The notes under the pieces were generated by a model that saw only the letters and a program-made list of their open reading frames with translations, was not told the DNA's origin and made no database searches. The position numbers and the translations under genes were made by a program. Shown here piece after piece: positions 43,499 to 52,034 of a stretch of DNA of 64,000 nt. The first letter of the stretch is position 1; the number at the start of each line of letters is the position of its first letter. Source of the DNA: HGM04593 sp045631205 (GTDB taxonomy: Bacteria > Bacteroidota > Bacteroidia > Bacteroidales > Bacteroidaceae); the NCBI GenBank assembly GCA_045631205.1, contig JAZQUI010000036.1, positions 62,001 through 126,000 of the forward strand. The letters run 5' to 3'.

Positions 43499-45172
43499 TT
43501 AACAAAACAGTAATATCATAAGCTGTGCAGTGAGTATGCGAAGGAACATAGCCAACGGATATACAGTGGCATAACCAACAGAGGATTTATCGCTGTTCTT
43601 GTCTTGCTCGTTGGCAAATGCCAATGCGGGAGGGTTGGTGCAAGAACCAGACATCACACCGATAAGTGTATTGTAAGGTATCTTGAATGTGAAACGTCCC
43701 ACGATGCCTGCGATGAGCAGAGGAAGTATGGTTATTATAGCTCCGTATAGCACCCACATAAAGCCGTTGTTGTTTACAAGGGTGTCGATAAAGGCTTTGC
43801 CGGCTTCCAATCCCACACAGGCGAGAAATAACGAAATACCAATCTCGCGTATCATGAGGTTGGCACTCATGGTGGTGTAGGTTACAATTTTGTACTTGGG
43901 ACCAAAGTAACTAATAAGTATAGCTACCACAAGAGGTCCGCCGGCAAGTCCAAGTTTTACGGGTTGCGACATACCGGGGATGAATATGGGTAGGCTGCCA
44001 AGTGTGCAACCAAGTGCAATACCAATGAAAATGGGTATGAGATTGGGGTGGTCGAGGCGTTTGCGGGAGTCTCCTAAAATTCTCTTTACACTGCCAACGG
44101 CGCTGTCCATACCCACCACTGTTACAATATCTCCCAGTTGCAGGCGAAGGTCGGGGGCTGCAACGAGGTCGATGCCGGCGCGGTTAACGCGTGTGAGGTT
44201 TACCTGGAAGTTGCTACGCAGGTTTAGCTTGGCGAGTGAAACACCGTTTAGTTTGGGATTGGTAACAATAATCTTTCTCGACTTGAATTGTGTACCAGCT
44301 TTGTTCCAATCGACAATACATTCGCTGCCAAAGAGGTTGAGCAGGCTTTCGCGTTGCGATGGTTTTACTATTACAAGGAACTTATCGCCCACTTGCATTG
44401 TGCTGTTGGAGTTTGCAATCTCAATCTCGTCTGTCTTTGTGTGTAAAATTCTCGATACAACAAAATCGTAGTTTTGGCTGTGGCGTATATTGTCGAGTGT
44501 CTTGCCTGCAATCATAGGGTTCTTTACCTCTATGGTTATGGGCTCAATCTTTAACTCCTTGTTTGTTTCGTTATTGGTTATTGTAATATCCTTCCTGTAA
44601 AAGCAGGCTTTGATGGCAAGCATTGATAGTATGCAGCCTATTACACCAAGAGGGTAGGCAACACTGTAACCAAGTGCGATGTCTGTTGCCGATGTTCCGG
44701 TAATGTCGCGATAGGCCTGTTGGGCTGCTCCCAGTCCGGGGGTGTTTGTTACAGCTCCCGAAAGGATACCAGTGACGGTTGTTATGGGTGTGTCTGTTAT
44801 GAAATGTACGCCAATTGCGGTGAGTACATCGAATAATACAATGGTGCAGGTTATCATACACAATGTTATACCTCCCGATTTGAAACTTGAAAAAAAGCCG
44901 GGGCCAACTTGAAGGCCTATCGAGAATACAAAGAGAATCAAACCGAACTCCTTTACAAAATGCAGCAGGTCGCTGTCGAGTGTGTAACCGAAATGTGCAA
45001 ACATAATTCCTACAAAGAGAATCCAGGTTACTCCAAATGAGATTCCTGCAACCTTGATGCGCCCCATCATAACGCCGAAAGCTATTGTAAGAGCAAGTAT
45101 AATCATAGAGTGGGCAACGCCGCCACTCCATTGTCCCTGGACGCCTTCGAGCAGTGTTTGTATAAAGTCCAT
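43499..45172 (-). CDS. AspT/YidE/YbjL-family putative transporter with TrkA-C domains
   Basis: Inner-membrane protein of 557 residues in the aspartate:alanine exchanger (AAE) superfamily. Two homologous membrane halves each contain the duplicated signature: VTGILSGAVTNTPGLGAAQ in the first (about residue 135-155), and LIGVMSGSCTNPPALAFANE in the second (about 505-525). Two TrkA-C/RCK_C domains lie between (about 200-370), recognised by VGDKFLVIV and LGDIVTVVGMD. The substrate is unknown. It is monocistronic, divergent from the ilv operon, and ends in its own terminator. Confidence 0.9.
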   Translation of the reverse strand: MDFIQTLLEGVQGQWSGGVAHSMIILALTIAFGVMMGRIKVAGISFGVTWILFVGIMFAHFGYTLDSDLLHFVKEFGLILFVFSIGLQVGPGFFSSFKSGGITLCMITCTIVLFDVLTAIGVHFITDTPITTVTGILSGAVTNTPGLGAAQQAYRDITGTSATDIALGYSVAYPLGVIGCILSMLAIKACFYRKDITITNNETNKELKIEPITIEVKNPMIAGKTLDNIRHSQNYDFVVSRILHTKTDEIEIANSNSTMQVGDKFLVIVKPSQRESLLNLFGSECIVDWNKAGTQFKSRKIIVTNPKLNGVSLAKLNLRSNFQVNLTRVNRAGIDLVAAPDLRLQLGDIVTVVGMDSAVGSVKRILGDSRKRLDHPNLIPIFIGIALGCTLGSLPIFIPGMSQPVKLGLAGGPLVVAILISYFGPKYKIVTYTTMSANLMIREIGISLFLACVGLEAGKAFIDTLVNNNGFMWVLYGAIITILPLLIAGIVGRFTFKIPYNTLIGVMSGSCTNPPALAFANEQDKNSDKSSVGYATVYPLAMFLRILTAQLMILLFC

Positions 45173-45226
45173 TTTCTTAATAATGTTTTAGATTACCTTT
45201 AAGTGCAATAATATCTGTTTTCTGTG

Positions 45227-45234
45227 CAAAGTTA
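45227..45234 (-). promoter_or_regulatory. -7 promoter element for the AspT/YidE-like gene
   Basis: Minus-strand TAACTTTG, a full match to TAnnTTTG, 55-62 nt upstream of the start codon. A TTTG lies 22 nt further upstream on that strand. Confidence 0.5.
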
Positions 45235-45435
45235 CCACTAAAATGTTAATAAATATCAAAACAATGAGTAGTAAATTCTATAATATTGATAGATAAAAGT
45301 AATAGATACTGGGTTGGTTACGGGTGTTTAATCCGTATTTTTTGTAGAAAAACTCTTTTTTTATCTATTTTGTTGCGTTATAGAGCAAAATGTTCGGTTT
45401 TTTGGCATAATTACAACTAATTTTCTTTTATTTTT

Positions 45436-45466
45436 TTTGTTATGCTGAAAAAAGAGATTATTTTTG
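45436..45466 (+). promoter_or_regulatory. consensus promoter of the ilv operon
   Basis: TTTG at 45436-45439, 19 nt, TATTTTTG at 45459-45466: a perfect -33/-7 pair. Transcription is expected from about 45471, some 64 nt before the leader peptide ATG. The rest of the 45173-45534 intergenic region is AT-rich and shows no other gene. Confidence 0.75.
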
Positions 45467-45534
45467 CGGGACAATAGTCTTTATACTTTTTGGCGGTAAA
45501 GATTTTTAAAAAGGTACTTAAAAGATAGGAATTT

Positions 45535-45603
45535 ATGCTATTACAGTCAATGTTTATAAACCTCGTGAGCGTGGTGGTCGTCCTATTTGAAAAGGTAGGG
45601 TGA
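45535..45603 (+). CDS. ilv leader peptide (22 residues)
   Basis: A 22-codon ORF, ATG at 45535 and TGA at 45601-45603, with AGGA 4 nt before the start. Eleven of 22 residues are branched-chain: Leu2, Leu3, Ile8, Leu10, Val11, Val13-Val16, Leu17 and Val21, including four consecutive Val codons (45571-45582). It is positioned between a consensus promoter and a terminator in front of ilvD. The role is inferred to be sensing of charged tRNA-Val/Leu/Ile by ribosome stalling, as in classic amino-acid operon attenuation. Confidence 0.85.
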   Translation: MLLQSMFINLVSVVVVLFEKVG

Positions 45604-45662
45604 GATTGGCTGTGTATATACCGAATGTGCCTTTCTCTTTAAATGAGGAGGGCTTTTTTATT
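45602..45662 (+). promoter_or_regulatory. ilv attenuator: mutually exclusive antiterminator and terminator
   Basis: The terminator stem is 45629-45637 paired with 45645-45653 (9 bp, two G-T wobbles), loop of 7 nt, then TTTTTT. The same left arm GCCTTTCTC can instead pair with GAGATTGGC at 45602-45610, forming a 4+3-bp antiterminator with a TT/TT internal loop. The antiterminator arm begins within the leader stop codon. A ribosome at the stop would mask it and allow termination, while a ribosome stalled on the Val codons about 20 nt upstream would leave it free. Confidence 0.8.
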
Positions 45663-45728
45663 AAGTGTAACCAAGTGTTCGGGAGGCGCAAGCCGTTCCG
45701 TTCCTTTTATTAAAAAGAGATTCAACGT

Positions 45729-47531
45729 ATGAAAAATAAATTGAGAAGTTCGCAGTGTACCGAAGGTCGTCGTATGGCCGGCGCAAGAGCTTTGTGGATA
45801 GCAAACGGTATGAAACGCGAGATGTTTGGCAAACCCATTATTGCCATTGCAAACTCTTTTACACAGTTGGTGCCCGGTCACACTCATCTGCACGAGGCCG
45901 GTCAGATAGTAAAACGTGAGATTGAGAAACTTGGTTGCTATGCTGCCGAGTTCAACACAATTGCCATTGACGATGGTATTGCAATGGGACACGACGGTAT
46001 GCTTTACTCATTGCCTTCGCGTGATATTATTGCCGACAGTGTAGAGTATATGTGCAACGCTCACAAAGTAGATGCTCTTGTGTGTATCTCTAACTGCGAT
46101 AAGATTACCCCTGGTATGCTTATGGCCTCTATGCGTTTGAACATTCCCACAGTGTTTGTTTCAGGTGGTCCCATGGAGAAAGGTACTTGGAAAGGTGAAA
46201 ACCTCGACCTTATCTCGGCTATGGTAAAAGCTGCCGACACGAGCGTAAGCGATGAGGAACTTGCCGAGGTGGAAAAACGTTCTTGTCCCGGTTGCGGTTG
46301 CTGCTCGGGTATGTTTACCGCCAACTCAATGAACTCACTCACCGAGGCTATCGGTCTTTCTCTTCCCGGTAACGGAACAATATTGTCAACCCATACTAAC
46401 CGCATACAGCTTCTCAAAGATGCTGCAAAACAGATTGTTACAAACGCTCTCAAATATTACGAGGAGGGCGACGACAGTGTGTTGCCTCGCAATATTGCAG
46501 TGCGTGATGCATTCCTCAATGCAATGACACTTGACATTGCTATGGGTGGTTCAACAAATACAATCCTTCACTTGCTCGCAGTAGCGCAGGAGGCTGGTGT
46601 AGATTTCAAAATGGCCGACATCGACCGTTTGAGCCGTGGCGTGCCTTGTTTGTGCAAGCTTGCGCCCAATGGTCCTAAATACAGTGTTCAGGATTGTGGC
46701 CGCGCCGGCGGTATCATCGGTATTATGGGTGAGCTTGCAAAAGGCGGTCTCTTGAATACTTCGTTGAAACGTGTTAATGGTGCTACTTTGGCCGAGGATA
46801 TTGCAAAATACTGTATCACCGGTGAAAATATCGATGCCGAGGCTTTGCGCATCTATAGCACCGGTCCTGCCAACGTGTTCTGCAACGTGATGGGTTCACA
46901 CAGCGAAAATTATGAAACTCTCGATACTGACAGAGAGAACGGTTGTATCCGCGACCTCGAACACGCATATACAAAGGACGGCGGTCTTGCCATCCTCTTC
47001 GGAAATATCGCACAGGACGGTTGTGTTGTTAAAACTGCCGGTGTCGATGAGAGCATATGGAAATTTACAGGAACTGCAAAGGTATTTGACTCGCAGGATG
47101 CTGCGGTTGAGGGAATCCTTGGCGGTGATGTAAAAGCCGGTGATGTGGTAGTAATAGTTTACGAGGGTCCCAAAGGTGGTCCCGGTATGCAGGAGATGCT
47201 CTATCCCACATCATACATTAAATCGCGTCACTTGGGTAAAGAGTGTGCGCTCATTACCGACGGCCGTTTCAGTGGTGGTACATCGGGCTTGAGCATCGGT
47301 CACATTTCTCCTGAGGCTGCTGCCGGTGGTAATATCGGTAAATTGCGCGATGGCGACATTATTGAGATTGATATTCCCGCACGCTCTATCAATGTGAAAC
47401 TTACAGATGAGGAACTTGCTGCACGCGAGATGTTCCCTCTCACACGCGATAGAGTTATATCCAAGAGCCTTAAGGCCTACGCCAATATGGTGAGCTCGGC
47501 TGATAAAGGCGGTGTAAGAATTATAGATTAA
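45729..47531 (+). CDS. ilvD: dihydroxy-acid dehydratase
   Basis: Iron-sulfur dehydratase that makes 2-keto acids in valine, isoleucine and (via keto-isovalerate) leucine synthesis; 600 residues. Cluster-related cysteines lie in CISNCDKITPGM and CPGCGCCSGMFTANSMN. IAMGGSTNTILH and the C-terminal TDGRFSGGTSGLSIGHISPEA are family signatures. It is the first gene of the ilvDBNC operon, 66 nt after the attenuator terminator. Confidence 0.97.
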   Translation: MKNKLRSSQCTEGRRMAGARALWIANGMKREMFGKPIIAIANSFTQLVPGHTHLHEAGQIVKREIEKLGCYAAEFNTIAIDDGIAMGHDGMLYSLPSRDIIADSVEYMCNAHKVDALVCISNCDKITPGMLMASMRLNIPTVFVSGGPMEKGTWKGENLDLISAMVKAADTSVSDEELAEVEKRSCPGCGCCSGMFTANSMNSLTEAIGLSLPGNGTILSTHTNRIQLLKDAAKQIVTNALKYYEEGDDSVLPRNIAVRDAFLNAMTLDIAMGGSTNTILHLLAVAQEAGVDFKMADIDRLSRGVPCLCKLAPNGPKYSVQDCGRAGGIIGIMGELAKGGLLNTSLKRVNGATLAEDIAKYCITGENIDAEALRIYSTGPANVFCNVMGSHSENYETLDTDRENGCIRDLEHAYTKDGGLAILFGNIAQDGCVVKTAGVDESIWKFTGTAKVFDSQDAAVEGILGGDVKAGDVVVIVYEGPKGGPGMQEMLYPTSYIKSRHLGKECALITDGRFSGGTSGLSIGHISPEAAAGGNIGKLRDGDIIEIDIPARSINVKLTDEELAAREMFPLTRDRVISKSLKAYANMVSSADKGGVRIID

Positions 47532-47555
47532 GTAACCAAATAAAAAAGATAACCG

Positions 47556-49250
47556 ATGAATAAAGATCTTATTTCAGGTGGTGAGGCACTTCTTCGCTCT
47601 TTGAAGAACGAGGGTGTAGATACACTCTTCGGCTATCCGGGCGGCTCTATTATACCGGTGTTCGACTCTTTGTACGATTACAGAGATCAGTTTCGTAACG
47701 TGCTTGTTCGTCACGAGCAGGCAGCTGTGCACGCAGCACAGGGATATGCACGTAGTTCCGGTAAAGTAGGCGTCTGCATTGTTACAAGTGGTCCCGGTGC
47801 TACAAATACTCTCACCGGTATAAGCGATGCTTTGCTCGACAGCACACCTGTTGTGGTAATTGCCGGCCAGGTGAGTTCAACGGTGCTTGGTACCGATGCT
47901 TTTCAGGAGATTGATCTTGTGGGCGTAACACAGCCCATCAGCAAATGGAGCTATCAGGTTCGTCGCCCCGAAGATGTTGCTTGGGCAGTATCACGTGCTT
48001 TCTATATTGCAAGAACAGGTCGTCCCGGCCCCGTAGTGCTCGACTTTACAAAGGATGCACAGGTGGCAAAGGTGCTATATGAGCCTGTTAAAGTGGAGAG
48101 CGTACGCAGCTACGTTCCCTATCCCAAACCCGACCCTGAGGCAATTAAAAATGCTGCCGACCTTATCAACCGTGCGAAACGTCCTTTCGCGCTCATTGGT
48201 CAGGGTGTAGAGCTTGCAAACGCACACAAGGAATTGATTGCTTTCCTTGAAAAGGCAAATATTCCTGCTGCGCGCACATTGCTTGGCTTGTCGGCTTTCC
48301 CCTCGGAGCATCCCTTGTGTATGGGTATGTTGGGTATGCACGGTAACCTTGGTCCCAATGTCAACACAAATGAGTGCGACGTACTCATTGCAATAGGTAT
48401 GCGTTTCAGCGACCGTGTAACCGGTAAACTCGAAACATACGCAAAACAAGCAAAAATCATCCATCTTGATATAGATAAGGTGGAGATTGACAAGAATATC
48501 TCAATAGATCTTCCCGTGTTGGGCGATTGCAAGGAGACTCTTCCTCTTATAACAGAATATTTGAAGGAGGGTAACCACAAAGAGTGGATAGACAGCTTTG
48601 CAGAGTTTGATGCGATAGAGAAAGAGAAAGTTATAAACAAGGCTTTGTATCCCACCGACGGCCCCATCCTTATGGGTGAGGTTGCTCATAGAGTGAGCGA
48701 GGCGACAGGACACAGCGCGCTCTTGGTTACCGACGTTGGTCAGAACCAGATGTTCGCAGCCCGCTATTTCAAATATAAAGAGCCGCATAGCATAATTACT
48801 TCGGGTGGCTTGGGTACAATGGGCTTTGGTCTTCCCGCTGCAATGGGTGCCACAATGGGTGCTCCTCACAGAACTGTGTGCTACTTTGCAGGTGATGGCG
48901 GTTTCCAGATGAATATGCAGGAACTTGCTACCATTGTGGAGCAGGGATGTCCTGTGAAGATGGTGGTTATGGATAACTGCTATTTGGGTATGGTACGTCA
49001 GTGGCAGAACCTCTTTTACGACAACCGTTATTCGTGGACACCTATGCACAATCCCGACTTCTGTAAGATTGCCGAGGGTTACGGTATCCCCACACGTTTT
49101 GTAAAGGATCGTGCCGACCTTGACGAGGCTATTAAAGAGATGCTGGAAACTCCCGGTGCATACCTTTTGAGCATTGCTGTGCGCCACGAAGATAATGTTA
49201 TGCCTATGATGCCTCTTGGTGCATCGGTGAATGAAATGATTTTAGAATAA
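47556..49250 (+). CDS. ilvB: acetolactate synthase large subunit
   Basis: Thiamine diphosphate and FAD enzyme that condenses pyruvate with pyruvate or 2-ketobutyrate; 564 residues. The N-terminal TPP domain has FGYPGGSIIPVFD and RHEQAAVHAAQGYAR with the catalytic Glu. The C-terminal domain has the GDGGFQMNMQELATI metal-binding motif with the downstream Asn (DNCYLGM). It lies 24 nt after ilvD and 5 nt before ilvN. Confidence 0.97.
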   Translation: MNKDLISGGEALLRSLKNEGVDTLFGYPGGSIIPVFDSLYDYRDQFRNVLVRHEQAAVHAAQGYARSSGKVGVCIVTSGPGATNTLTGISDALLDSTPVVVIAGQVSSTVLGTDAFQEIDLVGVTQPISKWSYQVRRPEDVAWAVSRAFYIARTGRPGPVVLDFTKDAQVAKVLYEPVKVESVRSYVPYPKPDPEAIKNAADLINRAKRPFALIGQGVELANAHKELIAFLEKANIPAARTLLGLSAFPSEHPLCMGMLGMHGNLGPNVNTNECDVLIAIGMRFSDRVTGKLETYAKQAKIIHLDIDKVEIDKNISIDLPVLGDCKETLPLITEYLKEGNHKEWIDSFAEFDAIEKEKVINKALYPTDGPILMGEVAHRVSEATGHSALLVTDVGQNQMFAARYFKYKEPHSIITSGGLGTMGFGLPAAMGATMGAPHRTVCYFAGDGGFQMNMQELATIVEQGCPVKMVVMDNCYLGMVRQWQNLFYDNRYSWTPMHNPDFCKIAEGYGIPTRFVKDRADLDEAIKEMLETPGAYLLSIAVRHEDNVMPMMPLGASVNEMILE

Positions 49251-49255
49251 CAATT

Positions 49256-49804
49256 ATGGAGAAGAAACTATATACCGTTATCGTATATTCCGAGAACCTT
49301 GCCGGAATGCTTAATCAGGTTACAGCGGAATTTACTCGTCGTCAGATGAACATCGAGACTCTTAACGTTTCCTCTTCAAACGTGGAGGGTGTACACCGCT
49401 ATACAATCTCTTTGTGGACTACAGAGTGGCTTATAGAGCGCGTTACAAAGCGTCTTGAAAAGAAAGTTGATATACTCCGTGCTTATTATTTCACCGATAA
49501 TGAGATTTTTATTCAGGAGGTAGCTCTTTACAAGTTGTCAACACCCCGTCTGCTCGAGAATCAGCAGATTTCAAAAATCATCCGTCACAACAATGCGCGT
49601 GTTATTGAGGTTAACTCAACCTATACGGTTGTTGAGAAAACAGGTAAGACCGATGCGGTTATGAGCCTTTATAAGGAGTTCGTTGCCGAGCAGTGCGTGA
49701 TGCAGTTTGTGAAATCGGGTCGTGTGGCAATTACCCGTGATGTTAATATGAATTTAAGTGACCATCTTTTTGATGAAGATGCAAAACGAAAAACAGTAAA
49801 ATAA
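49256..49804 (+). CDS. ilvN: acetolactate synthase small (regulatory) subunit
   Basis: Regulatory subunit with an N-terminal ACT domain (about 4-78; YSENLAGMLNQVTAEFTRRQ) that binds valine for feedback inhibition in homologues. A C-terminal ACT-like domain (about 80-170) follows. Its 182 residues are typical. The next gene, ilvC, follows after 24 nt. In many Bacteroides genomes, from memory, an acyl-ACP thioesterase-like gene lies here; it is absent in this window. Confidence 0.94.
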   Translation: MEKKLYTVIVYSENLAGMLNQVTAEFTRRQMNIETLNVSSSNVEGVHRYTISLWTTEWLIERVTKRLEKKVDILRAYYFTDNEIFIQEVALYKLSTPRLLENQQISKIIRHNNARVIEVNSTYTVVEKTGKTDAVMSLYKEFVAEQCVMQFVKSGRVAITRDVNMNLSDHLFDEDAKRKTVK

Positions 49805-49828
49805 CAATAACCAAATTAAATTAAAATT

Positions 49829-50872
49829 ATGGCAGAAATGAATTTTGGTGGTGTAATTGAGAACGTAATTACACCTAAAGAGTTTTCTTTGGAGAAAGCT
49901 CGTGAGATTTTGAAAGACGAAACAATTGCAGTTTTGGGTTATGGTGTGCAGGGTCCCGGTCAGGCTTGCAACTTGCGTGACAACGGTTTCAACGTAATCG
50001 TTGGTCAGCGTGAGGGTAGCACATACGACAAAGCAGTTAAGGATGGTTGGGTTCCCGGTGAGACTCTCTTCTCTATTGAGGAGGCTGCTGAGAAGGGTAC
50101 TATCGTTTGTATGTTGCTTTCAGATGCTGCACAGATTGCAATATGGCCCAAAGTTAAGCCTTACTTGACAGCTGGCAAGGCTCTCTACTTCTCTCACGGT
50201 TTTGGTATCAACTGGAGCGACCGTACAGGTATTGTTCCTCCTGCTGACATCGATGTTATCATGGTTGCTCCCAAAGGTTCAGGTACTTCATTGCGTACTA
50301 TGTTCCTCGAGGGTCGTGGCTTGAACTCTTCTTACGCTGTTTACCAGAATGTTACCGGCAAGGCTCTTGACCGCGTATTGGCATTCGGTATCGGTATCGG
50401 TTCAGGTTACATGTTCGAGACAACTTTCCAGCGTGAGGCTGTTTCTGACCTTACCGGTGAGCGTGGTTCTTTGATGGGTGCTATCCAGGGTCTTCTTCTT
50501 GCACAGTACGAGGTATTGCGTGAGAATGGTCACACACCTTCTGAGGCTTTCAACGAGACAGTTGAGGAGCTTACACAGTCACTTATGCCCTTGTTCGCAA
50601 AGAACGGTATGGACTGGATGTACGCTAACTGCTCTACAACAGCACAGCGTGGTGCTCTCGATTGGATGACTCCTTTCCACGATGCTATCAAGCCCGTTAT
50701 GTATCAGTTGTACGATTCAGTTAAGACTGGTAAAGAGGCTCAGCGTTCTATCGACTCTAACTCACAGCCCGATTATCGTGAGAAACTCAACGAGGAACTT
50801 AAAGCTCTCCACGATAGCGAGATGTGGCGTACAGCAGAGGTTGTTCGTCAGCTTCGTCCCGAGAACAAGTAA
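49829..50872 (+). CDS. ilvC: ketol-acid reductoisomerase (class I)
   Basis: NAD(P)H and Mg2+-dependent isomerisation and reduction of acetohydroxy acids; 347 residues, class I length. The Rossmann nucleotide-binding motif is GYGVQGPGQ, followed by VGQREGS in the cofactor-phosphate loop. The C-terminal knotted domain has ETTFQREAVSDLTGERG with metal-binding Asp and Glu. The coding sequence uses strongly biased codons suggestive of high expression. It is the last gene of ilvDBNC and is followed by a palindromic terminator. Confidence 0.97.
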   Translation: MAEMNFGGVIENVITPKEFSLEKAREILKDETIAVLGYGVQGPGQACNLRDNGFNVIVGQREGSTYDKAVKDGWVPGETLFSIEEAAEKGTIVCMLLSDAAQIAIWPKVKPYLTAGKALYFSHGFGINWSDRTGIVPPADIDVIMVAPKGSGTSLRTMFLEGRGLNSSYAVYQNVTGKALDRVLAFGIGIGSGYMFETTFQREAVSDLTGERGSLMGAIQGLLLAQYEVLRENGHTPSEAFNETVEELTQSLMPLFAKNGMDWMYANCSTTAQRGALDWMTPFHDAIKPVMYQLYDSVKTGKEAQRSIDSNSQPDYREKLNEELKALHDSEMWRTAEVVRQLRPENK

Positions 50873-50893
50873 TAAATTTCTCACAGATTGAAT

Positions 50894-50930
50894 ACTCCGG
50901 CCGCATTTAAATGCGGCCGGAGTTGTTTTT
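50894..50930 (+). terminator. intrinsic terminator of the ilv operon
   Basis: Perfect 30-nt palindrome (50894-50923) that forms a GC-rich 13-bp stem with a TTTA-type loop, followed by TG and five T. Confidence 0.88.
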
Positions 50931-50966
50931 ATAGGGTTTCCCCCCTCTTTTTATAGGGTTTTCCCC
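50926..50966. repeat. two tandem copies of a 19-20-nt motif
   Basis: The motif TTTTTATAGGGTTT(T)CCCC occurs at 50926-50945 and 50948-50966, 22 nt apart. Each copy contains a small GGG-TTT(T)-CCC dyad. It lies just downstream of the ilv terminator and about 25 nt before a -7-like element. Confidence 0.6.
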
Positions 50967-50989
50967 ATTTTTATTTGTTTTTTTGTACC

Positions 50990-50997
50990 TATTTTCG
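50990..50997 (+). promoter_or_regulatory. -7-like promoter element for the secreted-protein gene at 51.06 kb
   Basis: TATTTTCG, one mismatch to TAnnTTTG, 60 nt before the start codon. No TTTG at -33. The tandem TATAGGG...CCCC repeats lie upstream and could be a regulator site. Confidence 0.4.
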
Positions 50998-51056
50998 CAG
51001 TGTAGGGTACTCCCTGCGACCATTTATTGAATTTAATAATTTAATTCTATATAGTT

Positions 51057-52007
51057 ATGAAATATTTGATGTCGTTGTTGCTTGTTTTCCCATTAACGAT
51101 TTATGCACAAGTGAACGATATGTTTTATGTGCCAAAAAAGCAGGTAAAGCAGAGCGAGGTCGTGAAAATTTTCTCAGCAGCTGCTGAAGAAGAAAATGAC
51201 TGGGAAATTGCCGATAATGGAAATTATCGCGATGTTGATGAATATAATCGTCGCAAGAAAGTGGTTCCGCGCAATGAATCAGTTACCGAAGAGAGTTATG
51301 ACGGCGATGTCTATGTAGAAGAGGTAAATGCCGACAACGTATATGTTGAAAATCTCTATGTCGATGAGGACTATTTCGACGATTATAATTACACAACAAG
51401 AATAGTGCGTTTCCACAGCCCCACAACTTTGGTGGTTGGCAGTCCGTGGTATTGGGAATATCCTTCTTATGTTTATTACGATACCTTTTGGGATACGTAT
51501 TGGGATTATTCGTGGCATTATGGTCATTTGAATTACAATTATTGTTCAAGTATTCATCAGCCTTTGTATGTGGCTCCGCATTACTCACACTATCATAGAG
51601 TAAATGGAACTACTGCCCGCCGCATTCCGGTTGCGAGCGTGAATGGTGCTGGCAAGCCTCGTGTACCTGTGGCAGGAGTTAATAAGGATAAAACTGTAAG
51701 CAAGCGTCCTGCCGGTAATTCGCAGGTTGGTAACAGAAATCGTAATGAACGCGGGCGAGGCAATGTGGAGCGTAAGGTAAATCCAAGCAGCAAAAGAAAG
51801 GATGATGTGAATGGAGGTGACGCCCAAAAACGCAAGGAACCCGTACAACGTGCATCACAGGGTGGTAAAAGTAGCGGGCAGCGCGTAACAGGTTCTTCTA
51901 CATATAACAGACGCAGCAGTACAAGCGTAAGCCGTAGTAGCTCATCGCAGAGCAGTGGTAGAACTCCCGTTTCTCGCGGAGGTACTCCTCGCGGTGGTCG
52001 CCGATGA
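51057..52007 (+). CDS. secreted hypothetical protein with basic Ser/Arg-rich tail
   Basis: I do not recognise a family. The 316-residue protein has a signal peptide ending in YAQ (about residue 18). An acidic Asp/Glu/Tyr-rich region follows (about 60-120), then a very aromatic segment rich in Tyr and Trp (about 130-190). The tail is strongly basic and of low complexity, rich in Lys, Arg, Asn, Gly and Ser (about 190-316). It may be a periplasmic or surface protein binding acidic polymers, but this is inference. The FadL-like gene starts 6-27 nt downstream. Confidence 0.7.
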   Translation: MKYLMSLLLVFPLTIYAQVNDMFYVPKKQVKQSEVVKIFSAAAEEENDWEIADNGNYRDVDEYNRRKKVVPRNESVTEESYDGDVYVEEVNADNVYVENLYVDEDYFDDYNYTTRIVRFHSPTTLVVGSPWYWEYPSYVYYDTFWDTYWDYSWHYGHLNYNYCSSIHQPLYVAPHYSHYHRVNGTTARRIPVASVNGAGKPRVPVAGVNKDKTVSKRPAGNSQVGNRNRNERGRGNVERKVNPSSKRKDDVNGGDAQKRKEPVQRASQGGKSSGQRVTGSSTYNRRSSTSVSRSSSSQSSGRTPVSRGGTPRGGRR

Positions 52008-52034
52008 ATTTAAGTGATGAAAACAAATATTACT

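Noticed and set aside
49805..49828. Acyl-ACP thioesterase between ilvN and ilvC
   Set aside because: It is often present at this place in Bacteroides, but only 24 nt separate the two genes here, so it is absent.
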